Below are positions 36,282 to 46,473 of a DNA stretch of 64,000 nt, one piece after another (position 1 is the first letter of the stretch; the number at the start of each line of letters is the position of its first letter). The position numbers and the translations under genes are program-made. The stretch is from Spirochaetales bacterium (GTDB lineage: Bacteria > Spirochaetota > Spirochaetia > DSM-2461). Under the pieces are notes generated by a model. That model searched no databases. It saw only the letters and a program-made list of their open reading frames with translations, and was not told where the DNA came from. The stretch is taken from NCBI GenBank assembly GCA_022360655.1, contig JAKSCK010000060.1, positions 1 to 64,000 on the forward strand, written 5' to 3'.

Positions 36282-37895
36282 TTAAAACAAAAGAGTCTCA
36301 CCATCTGTGAGATCTTCTTCTGCATTCATTTCCATAAGCCCTGCATAATTTTTCTGATTACGGATAGAAAATTTTTCGATGATCTTCCCTATTTCATTTT
36401 CTTCTTCTAGAGTCAATACCTCATTCCCCAGAGAATCAATATCCTCTTGAATGGACACGATGATAGAAGTCATGGAACTCTCCATTTCTTTAAAACTTTT
36501 CAAATCCAAAGAAATGCTATTCAAAGCCGGCGCAAATCGCTGAACAACATTGTGCTGAAGTTGTTGAATTGCATCAATCTCATGACGAATTTTTACGAGT
36601 TGATTTTGGCATTCTTCCCATTTTTCAAAAACAAAATAAAGTTGTTGTGAGAGTCTTTGACTATCATCTTCAAAACGACGGACCTCTTGATTTACCAATG
36701 TCATAATGGTATCGGAGGTATCCATTCCTCGATGAACCGATTCTAGGATTTCATCCACCCCAAGTCTCATCGATTCAACAGCATCTTCCATTCCCTGAAG
36801 CCGATGATTTTTGCTCACTTCAATTTTTGCCGCTGTGATGATACTGAACCAAGATGATTCATTACGAGCAAAGTTTTGAAGCGTTTGTGTAATCTTTGAT
36901 GTTCGGTGAATCAAGCTTTCTGAATAAGCATGAAGATTTTGAATGTCCTTCTCCAAATGCGTGCCCATGTCATTCATTTGATTGCTTTGTATTTGGTGAA
37001 AATGAAATGTTGGGCGGTGAAGGTCTAACAGCTCACAGATGAGCATTAACTGGGACTCAAGTTCCTGTATACACTGATGCAATTCCTCACGAAGTTCTGA
37101 GAGGATCCCCGAGGCAATGGTGAGTAACGTTTTTCGAATAGCGGGTTTCTGCCAGTTTAGCGGTTCTCCTTCACACTTAAGAACTGAATATAAGTGCCCA
37201 ACAGATTGGCAGAAAAAATCCTGGAACTGCAATTTTTCCATCATGACAAAAATGGGAGCTTCGGCATTTTTTATCTCTTGAAGATCTTCATGAAGAGTTT
37301 TGTTAATATCATGCGTATAGGATTCCCCATGATTTGCTGCATCTAAGATCTCCTGGGTCAGCTGATTCATCTGTTGCTGATATCGATGGGACAAATTTTG
37401 AACTTCATGAATAAAATGGGTGAGATCACTTTTTACCTGCGCATTGAGGGAAAGCAATTCAATAGAAAATGCATTGGTTCGGGCTGACAGAGATTTGATT
37501 TCTCTCGAAACAACGGAAAATCCTAAACCTTGGGTTCCTGACTGTTTAGCCGTGATGTTGGCATTAATAGAGACAAGCTCTATTTCCCCTGCTCGGTCAT
37601 AAATCGCTTTAAGGTTTTGATCAAGATGAGCAAGAAGCACTATTTCTGAATGAGATGGGCTTTCTTCTATTAGGGGCATGCCCATATTCTTCTTTTCAAG
37701 AGATTGAATGAGAGTTCGAATTCTCTGAATTTCATCATGAATAGTGGATTGCCCTTGGTGGCTTAGAACCTCACTTTGAACCGCCTTTAACTCTTCAAGG
37801 AGGCAGGGAAGAGTTTCTCCAAAGCGAAGACAAACACGCCCTAAAAACGCATCAATTTCTTGTACTCTCTCAATCCAGACATCCTGCGAGCTCAT
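36282..37895 (-). CDS. Soluble coiled-coil protein with divergent MCP-like signalling hairpin
   Basis: ELVSINANITAKQSGTQGLGFSVVSREIKSLSARTNAFS aligns by eye with the MCP hairpin ([27 protein letters not shown]); no TM segment; start chosen at MSSQDVWIE. Confidence 0.7.
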   Translation of the reverse strand: MSSQDVWIERVQEIDAFLGRVCLRFGETLPCLLEELKAVQSEVLSHQGQSTIHDEIQRIRTLIQSLEKKNMGMPLIEESPSHSEIVLLAHLDQNLKAIYDRAGEIELVSINANITAKQSGTQGLGFSVVSREIKSLSARTNAFSIELLSLNAQVKSDLTHFIHEVQNLSHRYQQQMNQLTQEILDAANHGESYTHDINKTLHEDLQEIKNAEAPIFVMMEKLQFQDFFCQSVGHLYSVLKCEGEPLNWQKPAIRKTLLTIASGILSELREELHQCIQELESQLMLICELLDLHRPTFHFHQIQSNQMNDMGTHLEKDIQNLHAYSESLIHRTSKITQTLQNFARNESSWFSIITAAKIEVSKNHRLQGMEDAVESMRLGVDEILESVHRGMDTSDTIMTLVNQEVRRFEDDSQRLSQQLYFVFEKWEECQNQLVKIRHEIDAIQQLQHNVVQRFAPALNSISLDLKSFKEMESSMTSIIVSIQEDIDSLGNEVLTLEEENEIGKIIEKFSIRNQKNYAGLMEMNAEEDLTDGETLLF

Positions 37896-38935
37896 AACCC
37901 TGCAGCCCTCAAAACCAGGGGAGAGAGTTCTTCTAGAGGGGCAATCTGCTGCACACCACCATGCTTGACAGCCTCTTTGGGCATGCCGTACACCACACAA
38001 CTGCTTTCATCTTGGGCAATGGTTGAAGCACCAGAATTGTGAAGGGCCAACATCCCCTCTGCTCCATCCGACCCCATCCCGGTCATGATGACTCCAATAG
38101 CATTTCCCCCAGCAGAGCGGGCTGCAGAATGAAAGAGCACATCCACAGAAGGCCGATGACGACAAACAAGAGGACCTGACCGAACTGTCACATAATAACG
38201 TGCACCACTTCGACGAAGTTCCACATGGTGATTTCCGGGTGCAATCAGTACTCGCCCTCGAACCACACTGTCATGATTCTCTGCTTCTTTAACCGTCATA
38301 GCGCATAAATCATTCAATCGACGCGCAAATGACGCAGTAAACTGTTCTGGCATATGTTGAACAATCACCATACCAGGCCCATCGGCAGGCATGGCTTGAA
38401 GGAAGCAACGCAATGCCTCAGTACCTCCAGTAGACGCTCCTATAACTGCCACCTTATCGGTTGTTTCTAGATGTTCTTTCCCTTGAATGGAAGGAGACAA
38501 AGGACGATTTGAGGATGGTTTTTTCCATTCAAATTGACCTTTAGAAGAGGATGCTGCCCGTATGGCATCAACAATGGTGACTTGGGAGTCTTTGATGAAC
38601 TCTCCCACTCCAAGTTGCGGCTTACAGATGATATCAACAGCTCCATACTCAAGGGCTTGCAAAGCATTTCCAGATCCATCTTGAGCCTGACTAGAACAAA
38701 TCACCACTGGTAGAGGATGTTGACTCATCAACTTTTTCAGAAATGTCAGGCCATCCATACGAGGCATTTCAATATCAAGAATCACCACATCTGGAATCAC
38801 TTGAGTGAGTTTTTTTGCAGCGAGATATGGATCTGTGGCCGTTGCCACGACTTGTATATCGGATTCTTTTTCCAGTAACTCCGTGAGAACTCTCCGGACA
38901 ACTGCCGAATCGTCAATGATCATGACTTTAATCAC
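37892..38935 (-). CDS. cheB: CheB protein-glutamate methylesterase
   Basis: Receiver domain MIIDDSAVVRRVLTELL + VIGASTGGTEALRCFL, VVQHMPEQFTASFARRLN, VIMTGMGSDGAEGM. Confidence 0.96.
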   Translation of the reverse strand: MIKVMIIDDSAVVRRVLTELLEKESDIQVVATATDPYLAAKKLTQVIPDVVILDIEMPRMDGLTFLKKLMSQHPLPVVICSSQAQDGSGNALQALEYGAVDIICKPQLGVGEFIKDSQVTIVDAIRAASSSKGQFEWKKPSSNRPLSPSIQGKEHLETTDKVAVIGASTGGTEALRCFLQAMPADGPGMVIVQHMPEQFTASFARRLNDLCAMTVKEAENHDSVVRGRVLIAPGNHHVELRRSGARYYVTVRSGPLVCRHRPSVDVLFHSAARSAGGNAIGVIMTGMGSDGAEGMLALHNSGASTIAQDESSCVVYGMPKEAVKHGGVQQIAPLEELSPLVLRAAGL

Positions 38936-39759
38936 AGTTGCTTCCTATATACGGCTGAACCCCAATTTTCTAAGGGCAAATTATGTCCAGCAAGAGATTC
39001 AGCATGACCAAGAAAGAGAAAACCACCAGGAACAAGATACTGCACAAGCCGCCTGAGCACTTGATGCTGAGTTTCTCGTTTAAAATAGATCAGGACATTC
39101 CGACAAAAAATAACATGATAACGATGAGCAAGAGCATAGGAAGCATCCATCAGATTGAGACACTGGAAACGGACTCGCTGACGAAGAGAGGGTTTGACAC
39201 GGTACGTGATGGGATTATGACTCACACTTCGATTAAAGTACTGAGACTGAAAAGTGGACGGTATCGAAGCGAAAGATGATTCGGAATACACACCTTTTCT
39301 GCCATGAGCCACCATGGCCTGGGAGACATCTGTTGCAAATACTGAGAAGAGTGGATTTTGGCCCTGGCATTCTTGGGTGTGTTCACGGAAGAACTCATTG
39401 AGCACAATAGCAAGCGTGTAAGGTTCTTCTCCAGAAGAGGAGGCAGCAGACCACACTCGGAGTTGCTGTTGATGAAGAAGAGGAAGGATTTGAGGAATCA
39501 CTGCTGAGGTGAGAAGCTCAAAGTGTTCTTGTTCTCGAAAGAAGTCGGTTTTATTTGTTGTTATGGCATCTGTAAAATGAAGAAATTCCTGAAGATCATC
39601 ACGAAGCCTCTGCGCATACTGGTCATAGGTGCCGCATTGTAAAGCCTTCATTCGTTTGCAAAGACGGGATTCAAGCATCCCTTTCTTTGAGAAAGGCATA
39701 CGAATCCCCAAACGTGCTTCCGTCAAGTGGCTCAAGAACTCAAAGGTTTCAACGGACAT
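38932..39759 (-). CDS. cheR: CheR methyltransferase
   Basis: ITTNKTDFFREQEHFELL, RVWSAASSSGEEPYTLAI, YHVIFCRNVLIYFKRETQHQVL, GGFLFLGHAESL. Confidence 0.95.
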   Translation of the reverse strand: MSVETFEFLSHLTEARLGIRMPFSKKGMLESRLCKRMKALQCGTYDQYAQRLRDDLQEFLHFTDAITTNKTDFFREQEHFELLTSAVIPQILPLLHQQQLRVWSAASSSGEEPYTLAIVLNEFFREHTQECQGQNPLFSVFATDVSQAMVAHGRKGVYSESSFASIPSTFQSQYFNRSVSHNPITYRVKPSLRQRVRFQCLNLMDASYALAHRYHVIFCRNVLIYFKRETQHQVLRRLVQYLVPGGFLFLGHAESLAGHNLPLENWGSAVYRKQL

Positions 39760-39781
39760 GGTTTCCGTTGTGTTCAAAATG

Positions 39782-41737
39782 TTAAGTGACACGCAACTCC
39801 GCCTCTGTCCTTGCAACCATATCCACAAGGCGTTCTACATCCAAAACAATGGCAATAGAACCATCACCAAGGATTGTGGCACTTGAAACGCCTTCAGCCC
39901 CTTCATACATACGCCCTAAGGATTTGATCACAGTCTGATTGCTTCCCACTACGTGATCGACAAGGAGTCCAACCTTCCCTCCTGATGTTCGAACAATGAC
40001 CATTTGCTCAATCTCAGGTCGGGGCCCCTCTACCTCAAAATATTCTCGGAGGTTGATGTATGGAACCAATTCCTCACTCACTTGAACATAGGAAGCATCT
40101 TTTTTGGTATTGGCATCAATATGCTCAATGCATAGCTCAACATCGGCCAAAGGAATCACAAAAAATTCCTGATCAATGCGAACAAGCAGGCCTTCAATAA
40201 TGGCAAGTGTCAGAGGAATGACTATTTCAACCGTGCATCCAATTCCTGGTTGATTCGTAAGGAAGACATCTCCTCCTAGAGTTATGATTTGCCGCCGAAC
40301 AGCATCCATCCCCACACCACGTCCTGAGAGATCGGAAACCTCTTTGGCTGTGGAGAAACCAGGAAGGAAAATCAGACGGTCAATGGATTCAGAATCAAGA
40401 ACCTCATCCGTCTTCAGAATCTCTCGTTCCCTAGCCTTTCGGAGAATGGCCTCCCGATCCAAACCTCTTCCATCATCGCCAACACGAATCCGAACAGATG
40501 CTCCATCCTGAAAGGCTTCAATCCGTACAGTTCCAGATTCCGACTTTCCCAGTTCTAATCGTTCTTGAGGAGATTCTATTCCATGATCAACACTGTTCCG
40601 GACAAGATGAACAAGGGGATCTGAAAGTTTCTCAAGAATAGACTTATCAATTTCTGTTTCTCCTCCATGAATCTCAAGATCAATTTTTTTCCCAAGATCG
40701 CTGGAAGCATCACGAACAAGTCGTAGAAACCGAGAAAAAACCAGGGAGAGAGGGAGCATTCGAATGCCCATGACATTATCTCGAAGTTCTTCTGTCAGTC
40801 GCCCAAAACGTTCAATCACACTGCTCAGTGAGGAGTCACCAATACGCCAGCCCGCCTGCCGAACTTGGGCATGAATGGTCACCATTTCACCAACAAGATC
40901 CATCAAAGAATCTAATTTAGCTGATTCAACTCGAACAGAACTGGAATGCAGGGGAGACATGACATTCCGCTTTTCTCCAAGAGAACTCTCATCGTCCTGA
41001 AGCTGATGACGAACTGATTCCACCCTCTGCTCCGTTATTCTCAGAACATCTTTTCCTTGAACAAAAAGAAAAACATCCTGAATGTCCTCTTGGGAGCATT
41101 GGGATTCAAGCTCTATATCCCAGGCCACATAGGCCGTTTCAGGGTCTAGCTGAGAAAGAGAAGGAACTTCTGACCAATCCGGTCGAACACAGCCAGAGCC
41201 TAAGGCAAGAACTTCACGAAGTAGAGCACCAACCTGCCCTCCTGTCTGGAAAAAGTTAGGAGGTGGAGTGAATCGAATTTGATACTGTTTCAGAGCAACT
41301 TGGGGATCAACCACGGCTTCATCATTCTGTTCTGTGCAGTTTTGAGAAGTTGAGACAAAACTTTCAAAATCCTGCAAGAAGGCCTCTGCCTCAGGACGGA
41401 GGGGGCGGCCTTCCTCAAGACCTTCATCAATCATGGAGATGAGCCAATCACGTGCATCAAGGGTGTAATCCATAAAACGCCGAGAAAGGGCAACACGTCC
41501 CTCACGCAAATCACTCAAGAGAGTTTCAACACGATGCGAAAAGGAGGAGATGTCATCTAAAGAAAACATTCCAGAAGACCCTTTGAGGGTATGCATCACA
41601 CGGAAAACAGCAGCAAGGGCCTCCGCATCCTGGGGGTGCTTCTCCAACTCAATGAGAAGATGTTCCAAAGAACTGAGGGCATCAAACGCTTCACTCCGAA
41701 ATGCTGAAAGGAAGCGTTCATTGTCAATTTTATCCAC
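39782..41737 (-). CDS. cheA: CheA histidine kinase
   Basis: Hpt VFRVMHTLKGSSGMF, LVHLVRNSVDHGIE, GRGVGMDAVRRQI, C-terminal CheW-like domain; likely GTG start. Confidence 0.95.
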   Translation of the reverse strand: MDKIDNERFLSAFRSEAFDALSSLEHLLIELEKHPQDAEALAAVFRVMHTLKGSSGMFSLDDISSFSHRVETLLSDLREGRVALSRRFMDYTLDARDWLISMIDEGLEEGRPLRPEAEAFLQDFESFVSTSQNCTEQNDEAVVDPQVALKQYQIRFTPPPNFFQTGGQVGALLREVLALGSGCVRPDWSEVPSLSQLDPETAYVAWDIELESQCSQEDIQDVFLFVQGKDVLRITEQRVESVRHQLQDDESSLGEKRNVMSPLHSSSVRVESAKLDSLMDLVGEMVTIHAQVRQAGWRIGDSSLSSVIERFGRLTEELRDNVMGIRMLPLSLVFSRFLRLVRDASSDLGKKIDLEIHGGETEIDKSILEKLSDPLVHLVRNSVDHGIESPQERLELGKSESGTVRIEAFQDGASVRIRVGDDGRGLDREAILRKAREREILKTDEVLDSESIDRLIFLPGFSTAKEVSDLSGRGVGMDAVRRQIITLGGDVFLTNQPGIGCTVEIVIPLTLAIIEGLLVRIDQEFFVIPLADVELCIEHIDANTKKDASYVQVSEELVPYINLREYFEVEGPRPEIEQMVIVRTSGGKVGLLVDHVVGSNQTVIKSLGRMYEGAEGVSSATILGDGSIAIVLDVERLVDMVARTEAELRVT

Positions 41738-42041
41738 AAGAATGCTCCACAACCGTCATGAAAAAACTTTCGAGTTCTTCACCTGTTTGAGGAGACTGAG
41801 AAAATCCCCCCATCAGCTCCAGTGCAGATTGAACCTCGGCTGTCAAATGGCCTTTCAATGTCAGGGTACAACCGCATTGACGGGATTCATGCATTCCTGC
41901 CAATAGCAATTGCACCCCGGAAAGATCCATTTTTTCACACTGACTCAAATCAATAGAAACAGCGGCATTGTGCTGGATATCCGCTAATAACTGCGACTTT
42001 AAAGTCATAGCCGCATCAATGGTCATTCGCTGCGGCTGCAT
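41730..42041 (-). CDS. STAS-domain protein
   Basis: MTIDAAMTLKSQLLADIQHNAAVSIDLSQCEKMDLSGVQLLLAGMHESRQ; start MQPQRMTID overlaps cheW. Confidence 0.8.
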   Translation of the reverse strand: MQPQRMTIDAAMTLKSQLLADIQHNAAVSIDLSQCEKMDLSGVQLLLAGMHESRQCGCTLTLKGHLTAEVQSALELMGGFSQSPQTGEELESFFMTVVEHSCG

Positions 42042-42588
42042 CCCCTTCTCCTTCGCTAACGACATCCACATCCACCTCATCATTGGTGATGAAGCCATCA
42101 GCATCGGGGATTTCTTGAGCGTTCAAAGCCCGATCGATATCGAGTATCAGCACAAATTCACCATTCACTTTCCCCATACCAGCAAGAAAATCCGTATTCA
42201 CAGGGATACCAATACGAGGTGTATCTTCGATGGTTTCTGGATCAAAGGTGAGAACCTGCCGCACCGAATCGGCATAGATCCCAATGGTCATCTGCTCGGC
42301 CCCATCCTCGCCAATTTCATCACACTGAACCTCAGTCACAATGATGTTGGAGGCCTGCTCTCCCTCTCGGAAAGGAATCCCAAATTTGGCTTTCAAATCC
42401 ACAACCGGAACAACACTTCCACGAAGATTGATGACACCCCGCATGTAATGCGGCATTCGTGGAACACGAGTCACCGAGGGCAATTCAAGCACCTCCCGAA
42501 TGCTTGTGACCCTTATCGCATACTGTTCACTCGCCAGGGTAAATGTGAGGTACTGATGAATATCGTCTCTTCCATGAGATTTAGACAT
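42016..42588 (-). CDS. cheW: CheW coupling protein
   Basis: YLTFTLASEQYAIRVTSIREVLELPSVTRVPRMPHYMRGVINLRGSVVPVVDLKAKFG. Confidence 0.94.
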   Translation of the reverse strand: MSKSHGRDDIHQYLTFTLASEQYAIRVTSIREVLELPSVTRVPRMPHYMRGVINLRGSVVPVVDLKAKFGIPFREGEQASNIIVTEVQCDEIGEDGAEQMTIGIYADSVRQVLTFDPETIEDTPRIGIPVNTDFLAGMGKVNGEFVLILDIDRALNAQEIPDADGFITNDEVDVDVVSEGEGDAAAANDH

Positions 42589-42590
42589 AT

Positions 42591-44675
42591 CTAGAATTCC
42601 CGATACTCTGAATCAAGATGATCGAGGGCTGTCGCAGAATTGTCTTCTTCATCAAGAGCGAGTGCAATTCCCACCGGTTCAGTACGAACACTATCCTTGA
42701 GCTCATTGGCGGAACTTCGTATGGGTTTTGGAACTGAATAAAGACCGGATTGAGGTGTTTCATCGGGAACAACTTTAAAGAATCGCATGGCATCCTGAAG
42801 CTGAAGAGCCTGACCGGCTAATTCTTCAGACATAGCGGCCGATTCTTCCGATGCTGAAGCATTCTGTTGAGTCACTTTATCCAGCTGCAGAACGGCCGCG
42901 TTGATTTGTTCCACACCTGCATTCTGTTCATTGCTTGCCGCACTGATTTCTTGGACAAGATCAGCGGTATGCTTGATATCGGGAACGGTTTTTTCAATGG
43001 AAGCCCCCGCTTCTTCGGCAATTCCGACGCTGTTGACAGCCAGTTCGCTGATTTCCCGGGCGGCAAGCTGGCTTCGCTCTGCAAGCTTTCCAACTTCAGA
43101 AGCCACGACAGCAAAACCTTTGCCATATTCACCAGCACGGGCTGCTTCAATAGAAGCATTGAGGGACAAGAGATTTGTACTGCGTGCAATTTCCTCAATG
43201 ATCCCAATCTTCTCGGCAATATTCTTCATGGCCACAACGCCTTCACGAACGGCCTGTCCTCCTGCTTCCGCATCCCGTGAGGATTGAAGAGCTATTTTTT
43301 CTGTTTGCAATGCATTATCCGCATTCTGCTTCACATTAGAACTCATCTCCTCCATGGAAGAGGAGATCTCCTCTGTTGCAGAGGCTTGTTCGGTTGCACC
43401 TTGGGACATTTTTTGTGCAGCAGCACTCAATTCCGCACTTCCTGATGTGACCTGCGCTGCCGCAGAGTTCACATTATTCACCACATCATTCAAGCGGGTT
43501 CGCATGGTTTCAATAGCCTGCATCAACCGGCCAATTTCATCACCACTTTTGGAATGGACTGGATTGGTCAAATCACCTTGGGAAATGGCCTCAGTGGACG
43601 AAAGAGCTTCCGCGAGAGGACCGGTGATCTTCCGAGCAAGAAGATAAAAAACAAGGGTCATAATCAAGACGGCCCCAAAACCAATTCCAAGAATCACCAA
43701 AGACAATTGAACCACTGCAGTCATCATTTCCTTCAAGGGAAGATTGACTTCGAGGGTGGGATGAGCATCCGTCCCCTCAATGTCCATGACATATCCCACA
43801 GTCAAAACTTTCTCACCAAGAGTACGGGATTGACGTTCTAAGGTGTAGGGCTGATGATTCCGTACTGCCTCAATAACACGATGATCCGAGGTGGTCTCCG
43901 CAATATCTAAACCAGTAAACGATCCATCACTACTGGCCAACACCATTGCTTCAGACGAATAAAATTTGAAATATCCACGGTCGTGCCCCTCAACCTTCAT
44001 GGCCTGAACCATGGACTGAAGAGAATCAAGAGCAAGATCCACGCCCATGATTCCAATGAACTCGCCCTGAGGATTACGGACAGGCACATTGATGACGGAC
44101 ATTAACACATCCACACCTTGTACCTCATAAAATTCTGGTTCTTGAACGGTTGGTGCATTGGTTCTTTTGGGAATGAAGTAATAATCTCCTTTTCCTGGAA
44201 TGTCATAGCCCTTGGAAGGACGCATCCCCACCGTGCCCTGAGCATTCCTTGTCCAGTATGGAACAAAGCGTCCAGAGGAATCATGACCTTCAGTGCCTTG
44301 GAAATCGGCATCCCGGCCATCAAAAGCATTGGGTTCAAAAAGAACCGACACACCAACATATTGAGGATTTTCCCGAATGAAACGGGCCAGCATGAGATTT
44401 GCGGCCTCCCGATTGGCTTGACCACCCTCAATCTGACTTTCAAAAATATCTGCGAATTCCCAACATACCTGAAGGGCATCTTCAATGTTTTTCTCAAGAA
44501 GCTGTCCATAACCTCGAGCAATTTCTCGGGAAAGAACCTCCACATTGGCCTCTTGCGCCTCGCGAACCCGTACCGTGATGAACCCTGTCAATGCCATGGT
44601 AACAACCGTAATTAACGCTGCAGATGAGAGAATAAGCTTCTTGGATATACTCATATCACTGAAAGATTTCATCAT
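42591..44675 (-). CDS. Methyl-accepting chemotaxis protein with Cache-type sensor
   Basis: TM + periplasmic [65 protein letters not shown]. Confidence 0.95.
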   Translation of the reverse strand: MMKSFSDMSISKKLILSSAALITVVTMALTGFITVRVREAQEANVEVLSREIARGYGQLLEKNIEDALQVCWEFADIFESQIEGGQANREAANLMLARFIRENPQYVGVSVLFEPNAFDGRDADFQGTEGHDSSGRFVPYWTRNAQGTVGMRPSKGYDIPGKGDYYFIPKRTNAPTVQEPEFYEVQGVDVLMSVINVPVRNPQGEFIGIMGVDLALDSLQSMVQAMKVEGHDRGYFKFYSSEAMVLASSDGSFTGLDIAETTSDHRVIEAVRNHQPYTLERQSRTLGEKVLTVGYVMDIEGTDAHPTLEVNLPLKEMMTAVVQLSLVILGIGFGAVLIMTLVFYLLARKITGPLAEALSSTEAISQGDLTNPVHSKSGDEIGRLMQAIETMRTRLNDVVNNVNSAAAQVTSGSAELSAAAQKMSQGATEQASATEEISSSMEEMSSNVKQNADNALQTEKIALQSSRDAEAGGQAVREGVVAMKNIAEKIGIIEEIARSTNLLSLNASIEAARAGEYGKGFAVVASEVGKLAERSQLAAREISELAVNSVGIAEEAGASIEKTVPDIKHTADLVQEISAASNEQNAGVEQINAAVLQLDKVTQQNASASEESAAMSEELAGQALQLQDAMRFFKVVPDETPQSGLYSVPKPIRSSANELKDSVRTEPVGIALALDEEDNSATALDHLDSEYREF

Positions 44676-44844
44676 TAGAACCTCCGCTAACTCCAAATCT
44701 CATCCTTGCATTTCAATCAAAAAAACACGAAATATTTTTCTTAGATTTACAATGCAAGGGAAACCTGAAAGTTCGTTATACCCGAGGTCTTATATCTCAA
44801 AAAGATATCGCCATATATAGATTTCTTATACAGTCAAATACTTG

Positions 44845-45828
44845 CTAAACTAAGACCTTATCGTGTAAAAGAAGCAACAATTCTTGTTTTCCATTGACTT
44901 GAAATTTTTTATAAAGACTCGAGAGATGCTTTCGAACCGTTATTTCAGCAACACCAAGGCTTTCCGCAACTTCTCCTGCCGTCTTTTGACGCAGGGTTTC
45001 AAAAAGAACGCTTTGTTCTCGTTCTGTGATTTGCAGATCGTTTAGATGAATCTTTTTTACTTCATCTTCCTCCTCAGAAAGATTCTGTAAAAGATCTCCG
45101 ATGCTTTGGTGAGCATCATATAGTTGCTGTTTAATTGCTCGAATGAAATGCTCTTCTTTTGACTGATGACTTGCATCACGGATGAACGCTATAAACACTG
45201 ATTCGGCATTTTTGTGTCCCAACTCATAGACAAGAAAGATCTCACACATCACCACGCTAACATCCTTCCGAATCAATGGCAGTTTGGCCTCAACAGAGTT
45301 GTTCCTTGCTCTTCGAATTAAATCCTGTGCATACAAACGTTGATTGTCAGGTAAAAATAGCGATGCATCTTTGGAACGCAGTTCTTGAATAGAATAGCCA
45401 GATCTACTCTCTAAATATTTATTGACATACAAGATACGCTCTTCATCATTGATGGCCGCAACCCCCAAGGGTAAACGATTGAGAATGGTGCGTTCTAATG
45501 TTGTTGCTTTGCTCATATTTGGAGAAGGGAGGATCACTCCAATAAACTGCTCTTCATTCAACTCATTATTTGCCATCTGAACAAGGTGCACCTCACCAAG
45601 AACACCATGTCCAGGAATATGAAAATCCACATGCCAATCATTCCCGCTATTCTGGGTTCTCAGATGATGCGGTGTGGGATAAAAGACGGTTTGAGAAAAG
45701 CCTTTTTTATGAAATGACAAGAACTCTTTGTACGCATCATTCATCCATTTATAGCACCCATTAACATCAATAATAAAACAATATTTTGATACATTATAAA
45801 CAGGAAAATGATTACTTTGTCTCCGCAT
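44845..45828 (-). CDS. PAS + LuxR-type HTH regulator
   Basis: GVAAINDEERILYVNKYLESRSGYS (PAS); LQITEREQSVLFETLRQKTAGEVAESLGVAEITVRKHLSSLYKKF. Confidence 0.87.
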   Translation of the reverse strand: MRRQSNHFPVYNVSKYCFIIDVNGCYKWMNDAYKEFLSFHKKGFSQTVFYPTPHHLRTQNSGNDWHVDFHIPGHGVLGEVHLVQMANNELNEEQFIGVILPSPNMSKATTLERTILNRLPLGVAAINDEERILYVNKYLESRSGYSIQELRSKDASLFLPDNQRLYAQDLIRRARNNSVEAKLPLIRKDVSVVMCEIFLVYELGHKNAESVFIAFIRDASHQSKEEHFIRAIKQQLYDAHQSIGDLLQNLSEEEDEVKKIHLNDLQITEREQSVLFETLRQKTAGEVAESLGVAEITVRKHLSSLYKKFQVNGKQELLLLLHDKVLV

Positions 45829-46473
45829 GGATTCAACCTAAACTCTCAAATTAAGCCATGAAAATAAATTCGTATTTTAAGCAAGAGAACTTCAATGGAA
45901 TCTGTTGAACTGTTTTGAATAACAATCTTCCATTTACGAGACAGAGTGAGTCCATGAGACGTATTTACATTCACAAGAGACTATATGTATTCAATCGTCT
46001 GGTTATTTGGCAAGCATTCCGTATGGAATCATTCTAAATTCACACAATCTCCTCTTTTTAATCACCTAATAAACATGTTAAGATCAGGATTCTGAATACT
46101 TAAAAATTTTTCTCCATACAGGATATACTTGTTCATTTTTTTTGCCTTCAATTTTTTCTTTTAGAAAAATCCAACATCATTCAGATCATAAATTTTAAAA
46201 TTTTGCTTTCTTTGAGAGTTTCTTTCCACTCATTCAATGAGTCATCACTCACACCTTCGAAAGAAAACTTCATCATTGTTCTGAGTTTCCCTTTCGGTAT
46301 TAATTGATAGTTTTTTTATCAAACTCATAAAAAGTTGATACCACTCATAAGAGACCAGCCCTTCACAATAAAAAGCGATCGTTTCCTTCCTCAAAAAAGA
46401 AAAAGAACCCCACAAATCCCCGCGAAACGTCTATGATTCTGAAAGGTTGTGTTTTATCTCTGGAGGTTCGTTT

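Noticed and set aside
42901-43287. Ala/Ser-rich plus ORFs opposite the MCP
   Set aside because: Typical antisense artefact of heptad-repeat MCP coding sequence.
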